Below, piece by piece: positions 21,201 to 34,600 of a DNA stretch of 64,000 nucleotides (its first letter is position 1; each line of letters opens with the position of its first letter). The DNA is from Monarcha castaneiventris obscurior (taxonomy: Eukaryota; Chordata; Aves; Passeriformes; Monarchidae): NCBI GenBank assembly GCA_026261815.1, contig JAMPIT010000894.1, positions 58,065,647 to 58,129,646 of the forward strand, written 5' to 3'. Made by a program: the position numbers and the translations under genes. The notes under the pieces were generated by a model. It was not told the DNA's origin. It saw only the letters and a list, made by a program, of their open reading frames with translations, and did not search any database.

Positions 21201-23871
21201 AGCTGACCAGCAAAGAGGGATGTAATAACTCTGTGACAATACAAGTTGTCTCCATAAGCATGAGTGCACCAACACATTAAAGATGCCCAAAACGTCACTG
21301 GTTTTCATCCATACAGATAATATCTATGTGAAGTTATCAAGTTTGGAGTTTTTACTTTTTTCTTCAAAAGCATATTGCTAATTTTTTGTTACTGAGGAAT
21401 AACATTTTTAAGCAAACAGCAATATTTAAAACTGTAGGCTTCAGAAATCTGTATTACAAAACCAACTCACATAATGTGAATGGAGTTTTTAAGCACCTGA
21501 TGAAAATTTCACAACTTGATTCTCTTTTGGAGGTGTTCTTGCTATGTACACAAATTATTATTGACAGTTTGATTAAAAATCAGAATAATTTTTTCCAAGC
21601 ATTCTGATCTTAGCAACCAAGGCTGTGAATATATTCCTTGAGAAGATGGTCAAAAAGCCACCTTCTTCTGTCTTTTCCCCACAAAATAATAAATTCAGTT
21701 TGTCCATTATGAGTTTGCTTTAATGATACGTTAACAAGTATACTGGTGTGGGAAACAGAGGCACGCCAGTTACTAGTATTATTTCATATCAGGATACTAC
21801 TGCTGGGTGTTTCAGATGGCCCCATTACGAGTTCTATACATCAGTGTATCTCAGTGGCCTGCTAGAACAATGCTATTTTCGGGGGGAGGGTGGGGGGAGG
21901 AAGAAATCTATTTTTCAAGTAACAGATGGATAAACAGATGGGTGGAAAAGTCCACTGAATAGTGTGTTGGCTGCCTGTCATTGCCTGTATGACAGCCAAT
22001 AAATATCATATGGATTAAACCTGTAAACTAATGTCCCTATTTAATGAGTTCTTTCAGAGTGGTAGATGCTTTCTTGCCAATACCCACATAAATGAAATGC
22101 CACTTTGGATAAAGTAAATTTTTGCAAAGAGACCAAGCACCTAAGCACAGTTTGTTCTAAGATTAATAACCAAAAGTGAACAGGGAAGGAAGCCATGTGG
22201 TAAAGTGTGTGCATTTTTACAGACTGTGACGTGGTCCTTTCGCACATCTGGAATAAATTCCTGCAAATAACCTTAAATATGTTTACACTTAGGATAATGT
22301 TTTCATACTCCTTACACCTCTTCTTCTGAGAATTTTACACATTTTTTCTCAGGCTTGAGTAAAGTGAGTAATTCAGAAGCCAGTCACGGAGATACCACAC
22401 GAGACCAACAGTAGAACATATATTTCATCCTCTTTTGAGAGATTCTCTCTATTTAGGGCTAACACAAAATTAATGAAAAAAATGCTGACATGACATAAAA
22501 TTTCATATTTACTGGCACTTAGGCCTTCCAGTGCCACATGCATTTGCATTACAGATGATGTCAATTTGCCTGTCTGCCAAAGCCAGCGTGGCTGTGAGGA
22601 ATGGATGGCTCCTACTCACTTTAGAACATTAGAACATCATCGCATGGATCATTATGTGTAACAGCAGTTCCTCTACTTTTCTTCCAGCCTACTGTCTAAT
22701 ATTCACTGAGTAATTTCTAGATCTTCTGAGACAGAGCTGGTAATTTTTTCCTTAGTCAACAAACCATCACTGATTTTGCAAAGAGAGGTGAAACTCTTAC
22801 AGGCTCAGTTCCACAGGGTGTAAAATGAGACAAAGAGAGATTAAACAATTTAGCCACACTGCATTGAAAAATATGCCTTGAAAAGGAGTTGAGTTCTCCA
22901 GAGCAGTGCTTGAATGCCTTCACCACATGGTAATCTTATTCCTAAATTTTTGGAGACAATACAAAAGCAAATATTCAGGTTCAATAATGACATGTGAATT
23001 TAAGTATTAATACCACTTTCAATAATTTTTGACAGGTAGTAGAAATCAATTTGCTGATTTTCAGAAAATTGAAAATACTATTCCTGAAGAGAAAATGCAG
23101 GACTTGTTGATGCCATAAAAATTAAAATATTTAGTTTTGCCTAGATGGAAAAGAATAGAAAAAGAGAATGCTAAATATTTTCATTATGAAAATGTAACCT
23201 ATAAGCTCACTACCAATAGGTGGGCTGAATTTCATTAAAAATTTCTAAAAATCTATAGACAGTTACAAAATGCTGAGAACGATATTTTGCTATCAGATGT
23301 AAAACTCTGGACGTACCCAGCAGAATGTTGTATGACAACAGGAAACTGATTATAATTGGAAAAGGAAATAAAAAAGAGTAGAAAAATCCTGAACTGGTGA
23401 AAAAAAAAAGATTTGGCCTAAGGTAGACATGGTGAAGATTATTTTTGAAATTCAATAATACATTCTGCCATACAAAAGTATCAGCATGACAGCTTCTTCG
23501 CCTTTTTACACATCTTTTCCTTGAGGAGCTCCAAATCCTGTAAAGAGGTTAACAGCTTCACAACACTAATTAGTTTAATATTGCTCTATTTATATGAAAG
23601 GTGGCTAATGTGACAAAAAAGAAACCATCCGCACTTTAAAACATTAATTTAAAAAAAATAAAAAAAGAAGAATAAAAGGACCTGATCATTTTAGTCCCCT
23701 AAAGAGATTGAAAAGGAGAACTGCAAAATATTCAGAGGAAGACTTTGGGTTGCAGTGTTTGTCTTGTACCACCTGTTGGAGGGCCCAGACAAAGTCAGGT
23801 GCTCAGGGGTATAGAAGAAGACTAAAGATATAACCTACTCCAAGGACAGCATGTTCCTGTTATCTACAGAA
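18299..23871. other. intergenic AT-rich DNA, nothing recognised
   Basis: 5.6 kb with only short chance frames. No repeat family with clear ends, no RNA gene and no exon with family features could be identified. Confidence 0.6.
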
Positions 23872-24061
23872 CCACAGTGGCACTGCCACAGGTTGCCCAG
23901 AGAAGGCGTGGAGGCCCCATCCCTGGAAGTGTTAAAGGCCAGGCTGGATGGAGTTCTGAGGAATCTGGTCTAGTGGAAGGTGCTCCTGCCCATGGCAGGG
24001 GTGCTGGAATAAGACGACCTTTAAGGTCTCTTCCTATCCAGGCCATTCTATGATTCTATGT
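23872..24061 (+). mobile_element. CR1 LINE 3' fragment
   Basis: Severely 5'-truncated CR1. It has the CAGGTTGCCCAGAGAAG block, the CCCATCCCTGGAAGTG block and the ATTCTATGATTCTATG terminus. Confidence 0.9.
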
Positions 24062-25140
24062 AAGAAAACATGAAACACTGAAATGATGTCATGAGAAAAC
24101 ACATGCAAGAGATTTCTGATTAGCATTGCTTCTCCTCTGCCACAGGATATTGTCCTAAGCAGAGAGAGGAGATTGAAGAGAAATGGGCAACCCATTGGTG
24201 CAGGATCACGAACACCAAGTGGTGCTGAGTCCTCAGTCTAACACAATCAGTTGATTTCTTTAAAAGCCTCAAAGAAGCCTGTGAATATCCCTTTTTAGCT
24301 CCAGAGTCTTTACAAGGCTCCAGCACAGCCAGCAAAACCACAGTGTTGAGCAGCCCTCAATCCATGCTGACACTGCTCCAGTGTACCCAGAAACAGGTAA
24401 CTCCAGTCTTTTAAAAAACAGCTCTCATTTTTCTAGCCTTTTTGGGCATATGGGGCATGTACTTGTGCAGACATTACTTGGATTCAGTCTTGCCTAGGGC
24501 TGGAGAGTTCCTGAGTAGTTGGTTCGATTTTCTTACGCACTACAGCAGCCTTTTGAGTGACTGCACGCCTCTAGATCTGATTGAAGGGGTGAATTCAAAG
24601 TAGAATATTCTCTTTTAATATCATGTAGCATGTAACCATGCATCTTGCTGTACACTTAGTCATCCCTCTATGTGTGAATAAGCCTGCCTGTGAAAGAGCT
24701 GCTCTACTCTGGGCATATTATTATGATTGACAGAATCTGTCAGAAACCACAGTGAGGTTTTGGCCTCTTTTCCTTAACTTGCATGTAGCAAAAAATGAAT
24801 TTTTTCAATTACTAGGAAAGTTAATAAAACCACTAGAAAGACAACTGACACGAAGGAACACAGGCATTTTATTTTTACCGCTCCAGACTGAAGAGTTTCA
24901 AATTTTGCCAAGCAAATCTTTGTCCAATTCTTTCTTTTTTAAAAACAGAGGCCTTACACCCCTGAAATAACTAAATAATTACATAGAAGCTTATATTAAA
25001 ATTAAATGAGGTTTAGATGTGTTTCTGAGCTAATTTTTTCTCTTTGGCTGGTTAGTGTCTGGAGTCTTAGAAATGCCTATGTCCCAGTTACTTATGGCAA
25101 TTCAAAGTCCCCAAAGTTTGACAGGATCCAAGATTTCAAA
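24062..25140. other. intergenic DNA, nothing recognised
   Basis: Unique-looking AT-rich DNA with short chance frames on both strands. No family features seen. Confidence 0.55.
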
Positions 25141-25240
25141 ATACCATAATAGAGCAAGATTTTACTCTACTGAATAAGAGCAACATGAAAATACCATAAT
25201 AGAGTAAGAATTTACTCTAATGAATAAGAGCAACATGAAA
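25141..25240. repeat. tandem duplication, two 50-bp units
   Basis: Units 25141-25190 and 25191-25240 differ at three positions. Each holds a weak inverted repeat around an AGAGTAA/TTACTCT core. Confidence 0.95.
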
Positions 25241-25775
25241 CAATCAAGTGTTCTCAGCCTTCTTGATACATACAAATTTAAAGCTACTGCTATCTCGGTA
25301 TTTTTGTACCTCAGCAGAGATGGGTTATTACATGGAACATCAGCCAAAGCAATGCATGAAGTAATTGTTCACACAAAAGTAGAAACAGTGAAGATTATTG
25401 GTAGCCTTTCCATAGTTTTCTCCTTCTATTCTCCTTTTTGACTGATTTGTTCTCAATATCCATGTCACAAGCAGACTTTGTTTTCTCAGATATCAAGAGG
25501 ATTTTTGTCACTTGACTACTATGGTCTTGCCTTTTCAACACACAGTGCACTTAGGTGCATCCAGTTTCTTCACCTCCTCAGCCTCCAGCCTCCAGCCTAA
25601 TGCACCTGTCTCCAGCGGATGAGAGAGATGCCCAGCAACTCCACGAACAGGTGATTAGATTACTTTACAGGCTGAAGCAATCTCCAGCTGAGTTGACCTG
25701 CGAAATTATTTAACCAGACACATAAGGAGTCCCGCTGAAACTCAGCCATAGAAAACATAGCTAAAGCACAATTCA

Positions 25776-26205
25776 GAGAATCACAGAACTGCAGAATCGC
25801 AGAATCATAGAATATTCTGAGTTGGAAGGGACTCAAAGGGATCATCGAGTCCAACTCCTGGCCCTAGGCAGGACACTGCAAGAGACACAACATGTCCCCG
25901 AGAGCATTGTCCAGACACTTCTTGAATTTTGCCAGGCTTGGTGCTAGAACCACTTCCCTGGGAAGCCCCTGGGTGAAGAAACTTTTCCTAATATCCAGCC
26001 TAAACCTCCCATGACTAAGTTTCAGGCCATTCCCTTGAGTCCTGTCACTGGTTACCATAGAGCAGGGATCAGTGCCTGTCCCTCCATTGCCCCTTGTGAG
26101 GATGTTGAAGACCACAACAAGGTCTCCTCTCAGTCTCCTCTCCGCCAGGCTGAACAGACCAAGTGCCCTCAGCCACTCCTCATACGGCTTCCCCTCAAGG
26201 CCCTT
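25776..26205 (-). mobile_element. CR1 LINE 3' part, left of a nested LTR
   Basis: On the - strand this is the 3' untranslated end of CR1. Its octamer-repeat terminus is at 25776-25815, followed by the block that reads GTTGGAAGGGAC on the + strand. It continues at 26613 after a nested LTR, so both parts are one insertion. Confidence 0.9.
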
Positions 26206-26612
26206 TGTGGAATATGGGGTTATATTTGCTGAAATGGTTAAGGCTTATGCTCACCAGCAGGCCCTGTGGGAAAGGCCCAGCTGCAGGCCAGACGGTTGGC
26301 AGGTGGGGGAAGGGTGAGAGGCAGTTGTGAGTGAGGAGGGAGTCAGTTGAGTGACAGTTGGCAGTGTGATTGTGATTGGCTAGAAGAATGCATGGACAGC
26401 ATGTGAGCAGGGATCTGATTGGATGAGGGATGCGTGGACAGCAGCACTGCAGTTGTGCCAGCCAATGGGTGCCCTTGATCTGTTAAGTTCTGTCAGGTTT
26501 CAGTTTGGTTTCAGCTGGCATTAAGGGTATAAAGAGGGGGCGATTTCTGCAAATGAACGGATCTTCTTGGGACATACAAGGGGGTCTGGCGTCTTTGTTC
26601 CCCATTGCTACA
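26206..26612 (+). mobile_element. solo LTR nested in CR1, 4-bp target duplication
   Basis: 407 bp from TGTGGAATATGGGG to GCTACA. The four bases CCTT repeat at 26202-26205 and 26613-26616. The CR1 sequence is continuous once the LTR is taken out. A TATAAAGAGG box is near 26528 on the + strand. A 4-bp duplication fits the gammaretrovirus-like ERV1 class. It is younger than the CR1 it interrupts. Confidence 0.85.
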
Positions 26613-27112
26613 CCTTCCTTGTGGCCTCCTTTGGATGTTAATGGCTCATGTCTTTTTTATATTGAGTGGCCTAAACCTGCCTCTAGCACTCCAGGTGAGG
26701 CTGCCCCAGCTCAGAGCAAAGCAGGACAATCCCCTCCCTTGCCCAGCTGGCGATGCTGTGCCTGATGCCCCTAAGGACAGGGTTGTCCCTCCTGGCTGCC
26801 AGGGCACTGCTGACTCGTATCCAACTTGCCATGGACCAGGACCCAAAGGTCGCTTTCCATGGCACTGCTCTCCAGCCTCTTGTTCCCCAGCCCATACACA
26901 CAACCAGAGCTGCCCTGTCCCAGGTGCAGAATCCAGCACTTGCCCTTGTTGAACTTCATATGGGTAGTGACTGCCCATCTCTTTAATATTTTGAGGTCTC
27001 TCTCCAGGACCTCCCTGCTTTTGGGGGAGTCAACAACTCCTTCCAATTTTGTATCAGCTGCAAACTTACTTAATATCTCCTCCAAGTCCTGTGTCCAATT
27101 CTCCCCAACACT
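26613..27112 (-). mobile_element. CR1 LINE, end of the reverse transcriptase frame
   Basis: On the - strand it encodes the CR1 reverse transcriptase end: Ser-Lys-Phe-Ala-Ala-Asp-Thr-Lys-Leu near 27070, where the second Ala replaces the first Asp of the Ala-Asp-Asp active site, then a Met-Lys-Phe-Asn-Lys-Gly-Lys-Cys block. Frames are broken and the copy is dead. The 5' end is truncated near 27112. Confidence 0.85.
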
Positions 27113-27933
27113 GCCAACAGAGGATCATGTCCAGGGGTTCCACATACATCATTACTTCCCACGTGGATCGCCTTTATACACATTTATCAACACCAGACTA
27201 GAGCTGACTAGTTCTGGAAGCAGTCTGGAGGACACCCAGAGTGATTTATGTGTCTATGGTTACATTGCTGTCACACACAACTCCAATTTGAAACTGCCAA
27301 TAGTGTCTAGGAAGGACTCTGGGCCACCTTCTGTGAAGACACATACGGGGAGGTTCCAAAGCAGCAGCAGCTTGATCATGTACAGCCTCATCACAGACAC
27401 ACTCTTGCCATCAAAATATAGTCTATTCATATGTTTGACCCTGAAACATCAAAGCTGTGTTGCTACAGAGACAATCTTGACCAGCATCCAGGTTGCAAAA
27501 CCTGAAAAATTCAGTTTTTAAGGTCTGCTTTAAACACAGTATGTGCTAGTTCTATCAGTTCCTTGCAAAGTTGTGCAAGAGACTCTTACATTTTGAATGA
27601 TCATAACAAATACTTTTACAAGTGTGTGTTATCATTTAAGAAAATTTAAAAAAAAACAACCAAACAAAAAGACACAGAAGAATGAGGTTGTATGTATATT
27701 ATTACTGAAGTTGCAACATTAATGTTGGGTTTAGACCCTGAAGCTTTGAGTTTCTTACCACTGGAAATTATAAAAAACTTGATTAGTGTTTGTCAGAGAC
27801 TGAAAATAGTTCACGCCTCAAACATTGATACAAAGTTTTGGTCATTATAAAGAAGCTACAAGTGAAGGAGCCTCTCGGAAGACTGGGACTTTGGACTGAA
27901 AGTCAAACTGCTGATTAGATAAAGGGAAACACA
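27113..27933. other. intergenic DNA, nothing recognised
   Basis: The first 400 bases continue an open + strand frame (to 27521) that is mostly antisense CR1 before 27112 and has no features after it. The rest is AT-rich. The ERVL-like LTR that follows may begin as early as 27725. Confidence 0.5.
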
Positions 27934-28636
27934 TTGTTCAGTCATCTCAGGCTGAAGGAAAGGTATGCATCCACAGAAGGATGCCACCAGCTGCAACTAT
28001 CCCTGTCTGTGTTTGGGGTGGGGGGAGAGCACAGCTCCCAGAAGCCAGGTTTACACAGACTCCCCTCAGCTGAGGGGGCAGGAGGAGGTTTTGGGTGCAT
28101 GGTGTAACCTCTGGTGAGAGGCCATAAACATCCATCCTCTGATTACACAAACTGGCCCAGCTGTGGAACCCCCAACCCCACAGGCCACATCAACAGGACT
28201 TTCACATGAGGGGCTTGGCCCCACAGGACTGCCTGGGATGCACAGACCCAGAGGCTGCTGTGAGAGACTGCATCCCCCTCCTCCAGGGGGACATGCCCGG
28301 ACATGCCTACCTGGCCTGAGCATATAAACCCACCAGGTTCTGTGCTTCCATGGGGGGGACTTTCACCACCAAGAAGACCAGCTGCAAAGGATCACTGGAA
28401 CATCTTGGGATCCACGGAGTGGTGATATTTTCCTTATTCTGTCTCTGTCTCTCTTTCTGTCCCCCCCCCAACTATTTTCTACTTCTTTCTTTCTTTCTCT
28501 CTGTCTCTCTGTCTCTCTCTCTCTCTCTCATATTTATCATCAAATAAAACCCTTACTATTGTCACTGGCATATGGTCTCGTTTGCACCTTAATTGGGGCA
28601 GAGGAATTTCTAAGAACCTTAAAACTAGATCTTAAC
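27934..28636 (+). mobile_element. ERVL-like LTR
   Basis: A TATAAA is at 28323-28328, AATAAA at 28543-28548, and the end is ACTAGATCTTAACA. The last 80 bases match the LTR at 17515-18298. The start at TGTTCAGTC is chosen because it gives a length similar to the other copy and a similar opening, but 27725 is also possible. A CT-rich simple repeat (28481-28529) lies between TATA and polyadenylation signal. Confidence 0.65.
28481..28529. repeat. CTTT/CTGT/CT microsatellite
   Basis: Runs of CTTT, then CTGTCT, then CT dinucleotides inside the transcribed part of the ERVL-like LTR. Confidence 0.95.
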
Positions 28637-31600
28637 ATTATTCTTTGAAAAACCCTTTGTTAAAAGGTTTGGCATTTAAACTGACAGTAACCCCCAATAT
28701 TGCTGGGTTTCTCTCCTTCATCTTTTTTCTTTTTTTTTTTTTTTGCCCTCCTTATGTTAAAGCCATTGCAAATTTGTAGGACAAGATGAGAAGAACCTGC
28801 AGGAAAATAGTTTGTAACATATGAGCAATGTAGGCTATGTAGGCTGATACAAATTTCATATATTGTACTTAAAAGTCTTAGTGATTCACATTAGATTACT
28901 TTCTAAATGTATTTGTTGATAGAAGAAAAGCTAAAAAAACTCCAGAAAACAGCCTGCCATTCAAACACCTAAAAATGAAGATAAGAGCAAGTATGGATTA
29001 TCAGGGTATTTAATTCTTAGTTTTTACTAAACTTTTGCAAATTTAAAAAAAAAAAAAAATCCAGCTCTTCCTTTATTTCACTTCAGCTTATTGTTTCTAA
29101 TTAAAAATGCTGAAAAGTCATGACTGGAAGGCGTAATACATAGTGTTTCTGGACTCAATCCAATCAACTACTAAGGAAAATATCCCATCTAATTCTAACA
29201 TGTATTTTTAGGTTACAAAGGTTCAACAGAAATTTTGAACTTCTGTAGTTTCTTTAAAGCTGAACCCCTAAACATTCCCGGATTAAGTTTTCAATTTACT
29301 AATAACAAAGCTGTTTAAACAAAAGTGCCATTTTAAGAATTGAACCTAATATTACAAGTAGAGTGCAATGTGGTCTTCTCAAGCATCTCCCCTAACAAGT
29401 CCTTTCCAAGTCTCCAAGCTGTGATTCAGAAAGAGAATAGTTCAGGGCCAACAGCACAATGAAGCCCTGAGTCATGCACACTTTGTGGAAAGAGTTGGTG
29501 TATCATTAAGTAATACAGGAGGAAAGAATAATTGATACAGCCATGGGAGGACAAAGCCTACATTTGTGCTGTATGACTCAGCATGCTCTTCAGCAGCAGC
29601 ATTACAGACAAACAGCTCTCTGCAGGTCCAAAAGAAGTGGGGTCTTTCGAGAGGAGAACATGGAACTTTACTTTGGCAATTTGCTTCAGCCCAGAACATC
29701 TCTGAAGTATCAGTCACATGTAAATGTAAGTTATGCACTACAGGAGGGAATTTTAAAAAACCTAGGGCCTCCTTGTGACTTCTGCTATGCTATATAGACT
29801 ACAAAATTAGCACTACATAAACAAAAACCACCTCACAAAGGTAAAAGAAACACATTTTAAGCATCACAGATGAAGAATCTGGAGTTTAGTAATAACATTT
29901 GCCCTCTCAGTTCTGTCATTTTAGTTGCATTAGTTCCATTATTTTCTCCACATCCTTGTTCATACATGACTCTTTCAAACAATGGCCACATCACACTGCA
30001 GTAGAAACATGGACATTGACTCGTGTTATTTTTAATTAAACGTTAACATAGACAGGAAATACTCCTTGGCTTTCTGGGAAGAAAATGGCTATGGTGGTTA
30101 TCCCTATTGTCAGAAGAAAACCCTAACAGAACAGAGCTGGGAAGAAGTAGGTGACTCGACCAACATTTTCCATTTCCAGCTACTCATGTATCAAAAGTAA
30201 ATACCAGAGATCAACATAATCTAGTGACCTAAAATGAGAAATAGTCTTCTTTTAGTTCATTCCTCTGTAGTACAGAATAATTTTTTACATGATAGTTGCC
30301 ATTTCTTCATCAAGTCTGATTGGGAAAACCACCTACACATCATCTTTGGAAAAATCTGGGCATTGACATGAAGTTTTCTGTAAAATTCACTCTCACATCT
30401 ATGTATTCTATTTTTTCCCCTTCAAACCACGCCAGATTTTCTTCCCTCTTTCTCTTTCCACATTCCAAATATTTATATTCAAACATCAGAATTCTTTGCA
30501 GTGGTCATTTGTGAACCAGCCTCTCAGCTGTCACAGGGGTACAGATGCAAGACAATATTGCGATAAACGGATTAACAAGTGCAGTACATTACTGTTGCTC
30601 ACAATTAAGGGCTTACAATCTACTGACATAGGAAGTTTCCTTCATTAGCCTGGCTTCTTCCTCTTGAAGTAGGAGGTCTTATTTTCTCAAATACCCTAAG
30701 GATGGCCATGCTAGTTAAGGAAGATTTATTTATGGTGTGTATATGTATCCACATATGTCTGTATGCATACCTAGATACACACCTGCATACACATACAATT
30801 GGTTTGGTTAAAACAGTGCAGATATATAAACTTTGTGCTCAGGTAAACAGTAAGTGCAGAATTCATCCAGAATCCTACAGTGTGAGACCTTTGATGTAAA
30901 CAAATTCATAGGCTTCAGAAGGTATTTGCTATTGCAGCACTCTTTATATTGTCACAACTACCTATGTAAAATGGAAATTTGATATAAAACTCCTGCAGAG
31001 CTTCTCTGAAATTTAAAGAAAAATGAAACAGGGATGGAGAAATGGCCAAAACCTCTTTCACTTATTTTTCCTACATTTTCATTCTGGGGTACAGAAAGAA
31101 AAGCAGAACTTTCTTTGCTTCTACTTAAAATCTGAAAAAGCCCTATGCTTGTTTTCAGATACACAAGCAATTCTATTTCCTTCAGCATTCTGACTGAAAC
31201 TACTTTGCATTTTCCAATGGTCATCATTTTGAAAAGGTGCAATATTCTCATTAGCAGTAAAGTAGTTTCCAACAAGCTCTGTATTATTTCAGTAACATGT
31301 AGAGAAGAGAGAAATAGGATTTATGTAGGGAAAAAAGAGAGTTTGAGATGGAATTCCCTGGCTCTTGGGAAGCAGAAACCAAATGGTACTAGCATGTGAC
31401 AGCTGCTCTGTGCAAGATGAAGTGTTTATCCCCTCAGTTTGCATCTAAAGACTTTAGCATCAATAAAGACCTTAAGAGTGGTAATTAGCGTAATTGTAAA
31501 CAAGTTACTTGAGTTTGCACTTCATTTCTTAATTGATACTTTACTCAACAGAAGGTATTTCATACACACATAAACCAGAATTTTATTAGAAATGTGATGA

Positions 31601-34600
31601 ATGTTTTATTTTATAGACAAAGTAACATGCTAATGAAGATGGAGTTAGAACTATGGTACCATTTTGAGACTGTGCTGGTGCCATGACAATTTTGCAGCAG
31701 AAACTATATTTTAACTACAGTAATAATGGCTTTGTTACCAGTCAGTTCTCTACATGCATGCCATTTGTAAATAGCTATATAAAGGTGTAAGTCTATCCAT
31801 ATTTATGATCACTACATATTTATGCTATTTACCCTTTTTCCTCATCAGAAATTACTAAAAGGTTAAGCAGCTAAAGTGCACCAGAAGTTTCCTTCTAACA
31901 AACACTGGAAGGTGAGGGAATTTAAAAATACTCTATTTGCTATTTCAGATAACTTCAGCCCTGTGGAATAACGTGCACCACTTTTAGCAATGGCTTGCCT
32001 TTCTACAGATTTTTCCTCAATCTGACTACTGTACTTCCCCTGTGAGAAGAGGAAGAGCCCCATTACAGTGTACCGGAAATAACTACAGCAGATGGATTGT
32101 TATTAATGGGAAGACCAGAATTTGTTTATACAGGCAGAGGAACCACAACTCTATTTTTAAATACAAATTTAATTCGTTTAAAAAAGAATACCTGAAAGTT
32201 TAAAGAAAGAAGACTGGTGAAACAGGTGATAACACTGTTAGTTTTAAGACCTGGAAAAGTTTAAATAAAGAGAGTAAGATATAATTACTGAAACTCTGCC
32301 AAGATTATAAAAGAAAACAATAATAAATTTCTGCAAGAACATATTAAACCCACACATGAACTATTCTTCAAGGAAAGGAATCTTTCCCAAAACAGCCACT
32401 TAGGTCAAATGGGAGGAAATTAAGAAACTGAATCACAAGGCTGTAGGGCTCATGTTCGTATTAAAAAGAAAAATAATAGGAACCAATCACCCACTCTTTG
32501 TTTTCTGTGATTGCTAGTGTTTATTTATTTTTTTAAAAAATTGAGCAGGCAAAATTAAATTTTTCTACTAATGAGTATGTGTTGACTCCTGCGAAAACAA
32601 CAGTGAGGACTTCTCCACAACTGTTTGCCACAGTTATTTTTAATTTATTGCATAGTCTTAAACATCCTGAATGACCACCTGAAGGACCAATGAAAACACT
32701 AATTCTGAAAATACTTCTTAAAAGTTTAAGATTCTGTGAATCTTTAATTCTCAGATGAGTGAAGCTTGTTAAGAAATAAACATTTTTCCTTTTCCAATTT
32801 ACTTTTCACAAAATGCATTGTTGTGGATTGAGTGATTTACTGTACCCAGCTACATTAAATCTACCCGCAGTGTTGGGCTGTACTTGAATATGAGCACCTA
32901 CATACCCTGTCCGTAAACACCACTGAATATAATAATAATACTCTCACAGGTATCAGTATTTAACTTAGTGTATTAATTTGTGCAGAGATAGAGATGAGGA
33001 CTTTTTCACAAGTCCCTTTCAAAGACCCACGTTGATCACAATGAAGTTTTTTAATTGATTCCCTGCAGATAAGCCAAATAAGGAACAACCAGAAACAAAA
33101 CTTTCACCAGAGTTCAACTTGCATGTTGCAAGCAGAACTGGCTACTTCTAGTAGAATGTTGCTCTGTTCTTAAGGGACACAAAGGTGACCCTTCACTGAT
33201 GGAAGCTCCCCACCTTCTTTTTCAGCTGAGGATGCAGAGTGGGCTGGTGCCTCACGCCACCTGCTCGCTTGGGCTTGGCTTGCAGAGCCCTGGAAAGCAG
33301 CAAGTGCCGGACACGGCTGAGCTGGAAGCACAACACACCTCCTGCATTATTCAGCCTCTGGCCACCTACTCTCCACACACAGAAGAAAATCCACACCAAC
33401 CTCACAAGAAGGGCACTTATCACCAATACACCTGCTGGCACAGAAACTTGGACTGTGGCAGAAAGCTCAGAATAAAATTGCCACCAGCAGTTAGGTCAGC
33501 AAAGGTCATGATGGACAAAGAGAAGGAGAGGATGCCTGGGTGAGCAAAACAGTCACAGGCAGCCTGCAATGCAGAAAAGAGAGGTCATAAAATAAAACAT
33601 GGCAAAATTCATTAAATAATTTGTTAAAATATTAAATAATATGCTTATTTATGCATGCAAACACACATATTTCATTAACTGTTGGTTGAACATCAGATAG
33701 AATCTCCTATGGGCATTTAATTAGGTTCTGAATATTTTTTCCTACACATCCTGATGATCTGGAACTTTTCCAAAATATTAGGATTATGATTAAGTATATA
33801 TATGAAAATTTGGATATTTTTGCAAATAGGATTTTCATCTTATGTTTTCTGCATAATAGGCCTTGCCATGGACCCACTGGTTTAACAGCTTCTGGCAGAG
33901 AGATATACCTTCCATTTATTGTTGCAACTTGTGCAGCTCAGTTATAACAATAAAAACCAGCAAAGCTGAGGGCTTTCATCCATCTATAAATCTGTGTATT
34001 TCTTCAGGCCAGTGGTTAAAATTTTTACTGAGACTTTGATATGTCTTAAGGATCTGTACTTTGTCCCTTAGAAACAGCTTTTTAATTAACTTATTTATTT
34101 ATTGATGAGTGTAGATGAGAGGAAAGAAGCAAGGGTAATAAGGAAAGCACACACTCCCAGCCTATTAACCTCTGCTATTCAGAAATGCTCCAAAACCCCC
34201 TTAATTTTCATCTTTTCTCTCTCTAGATAGAAAAAATGCTTTACATGCAGTACGGAGAATTAAACATCTTTGCTGGCTAATATCTGCATAAAATGAACCC
34301 TAGATCAATAAGGTTTTGTATTTACAGACATCTGTCACAGATGACCAATCCTCCAGTAGATTAAACTCAGAAGAGATGAAAAATAGTTGTTGAGACACTG
34401 CTGGAGATGGGCTACATTGCCACTTCACATGAAAGAATAGAGTTCTAACAGTCTTTAACCTTCTTGGACCAAACAACCCAAAAAGCCCAAACTATAGTAT
34501 TTGCCAAAACCGCACTCGTCAACCTCTTTCTGAATTACTTTAATGTGGTGTGCTCTTCTGTTGCTCATCACATACTACTTTAAATAATTCTAGATAGGAT

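Noticed and set aside
26826..27521. 231-codon frame on the + strand
   Set aside because: Its first half is antisense to CR1 reverse transcriptase and the second half has no recognisable domain or splice context.
29543..29797. 84-codon frame starting MGGQ
   Set aside because: No family resemblance, overlapping frames in two other registers, and no exon boundaries with consistent phase.
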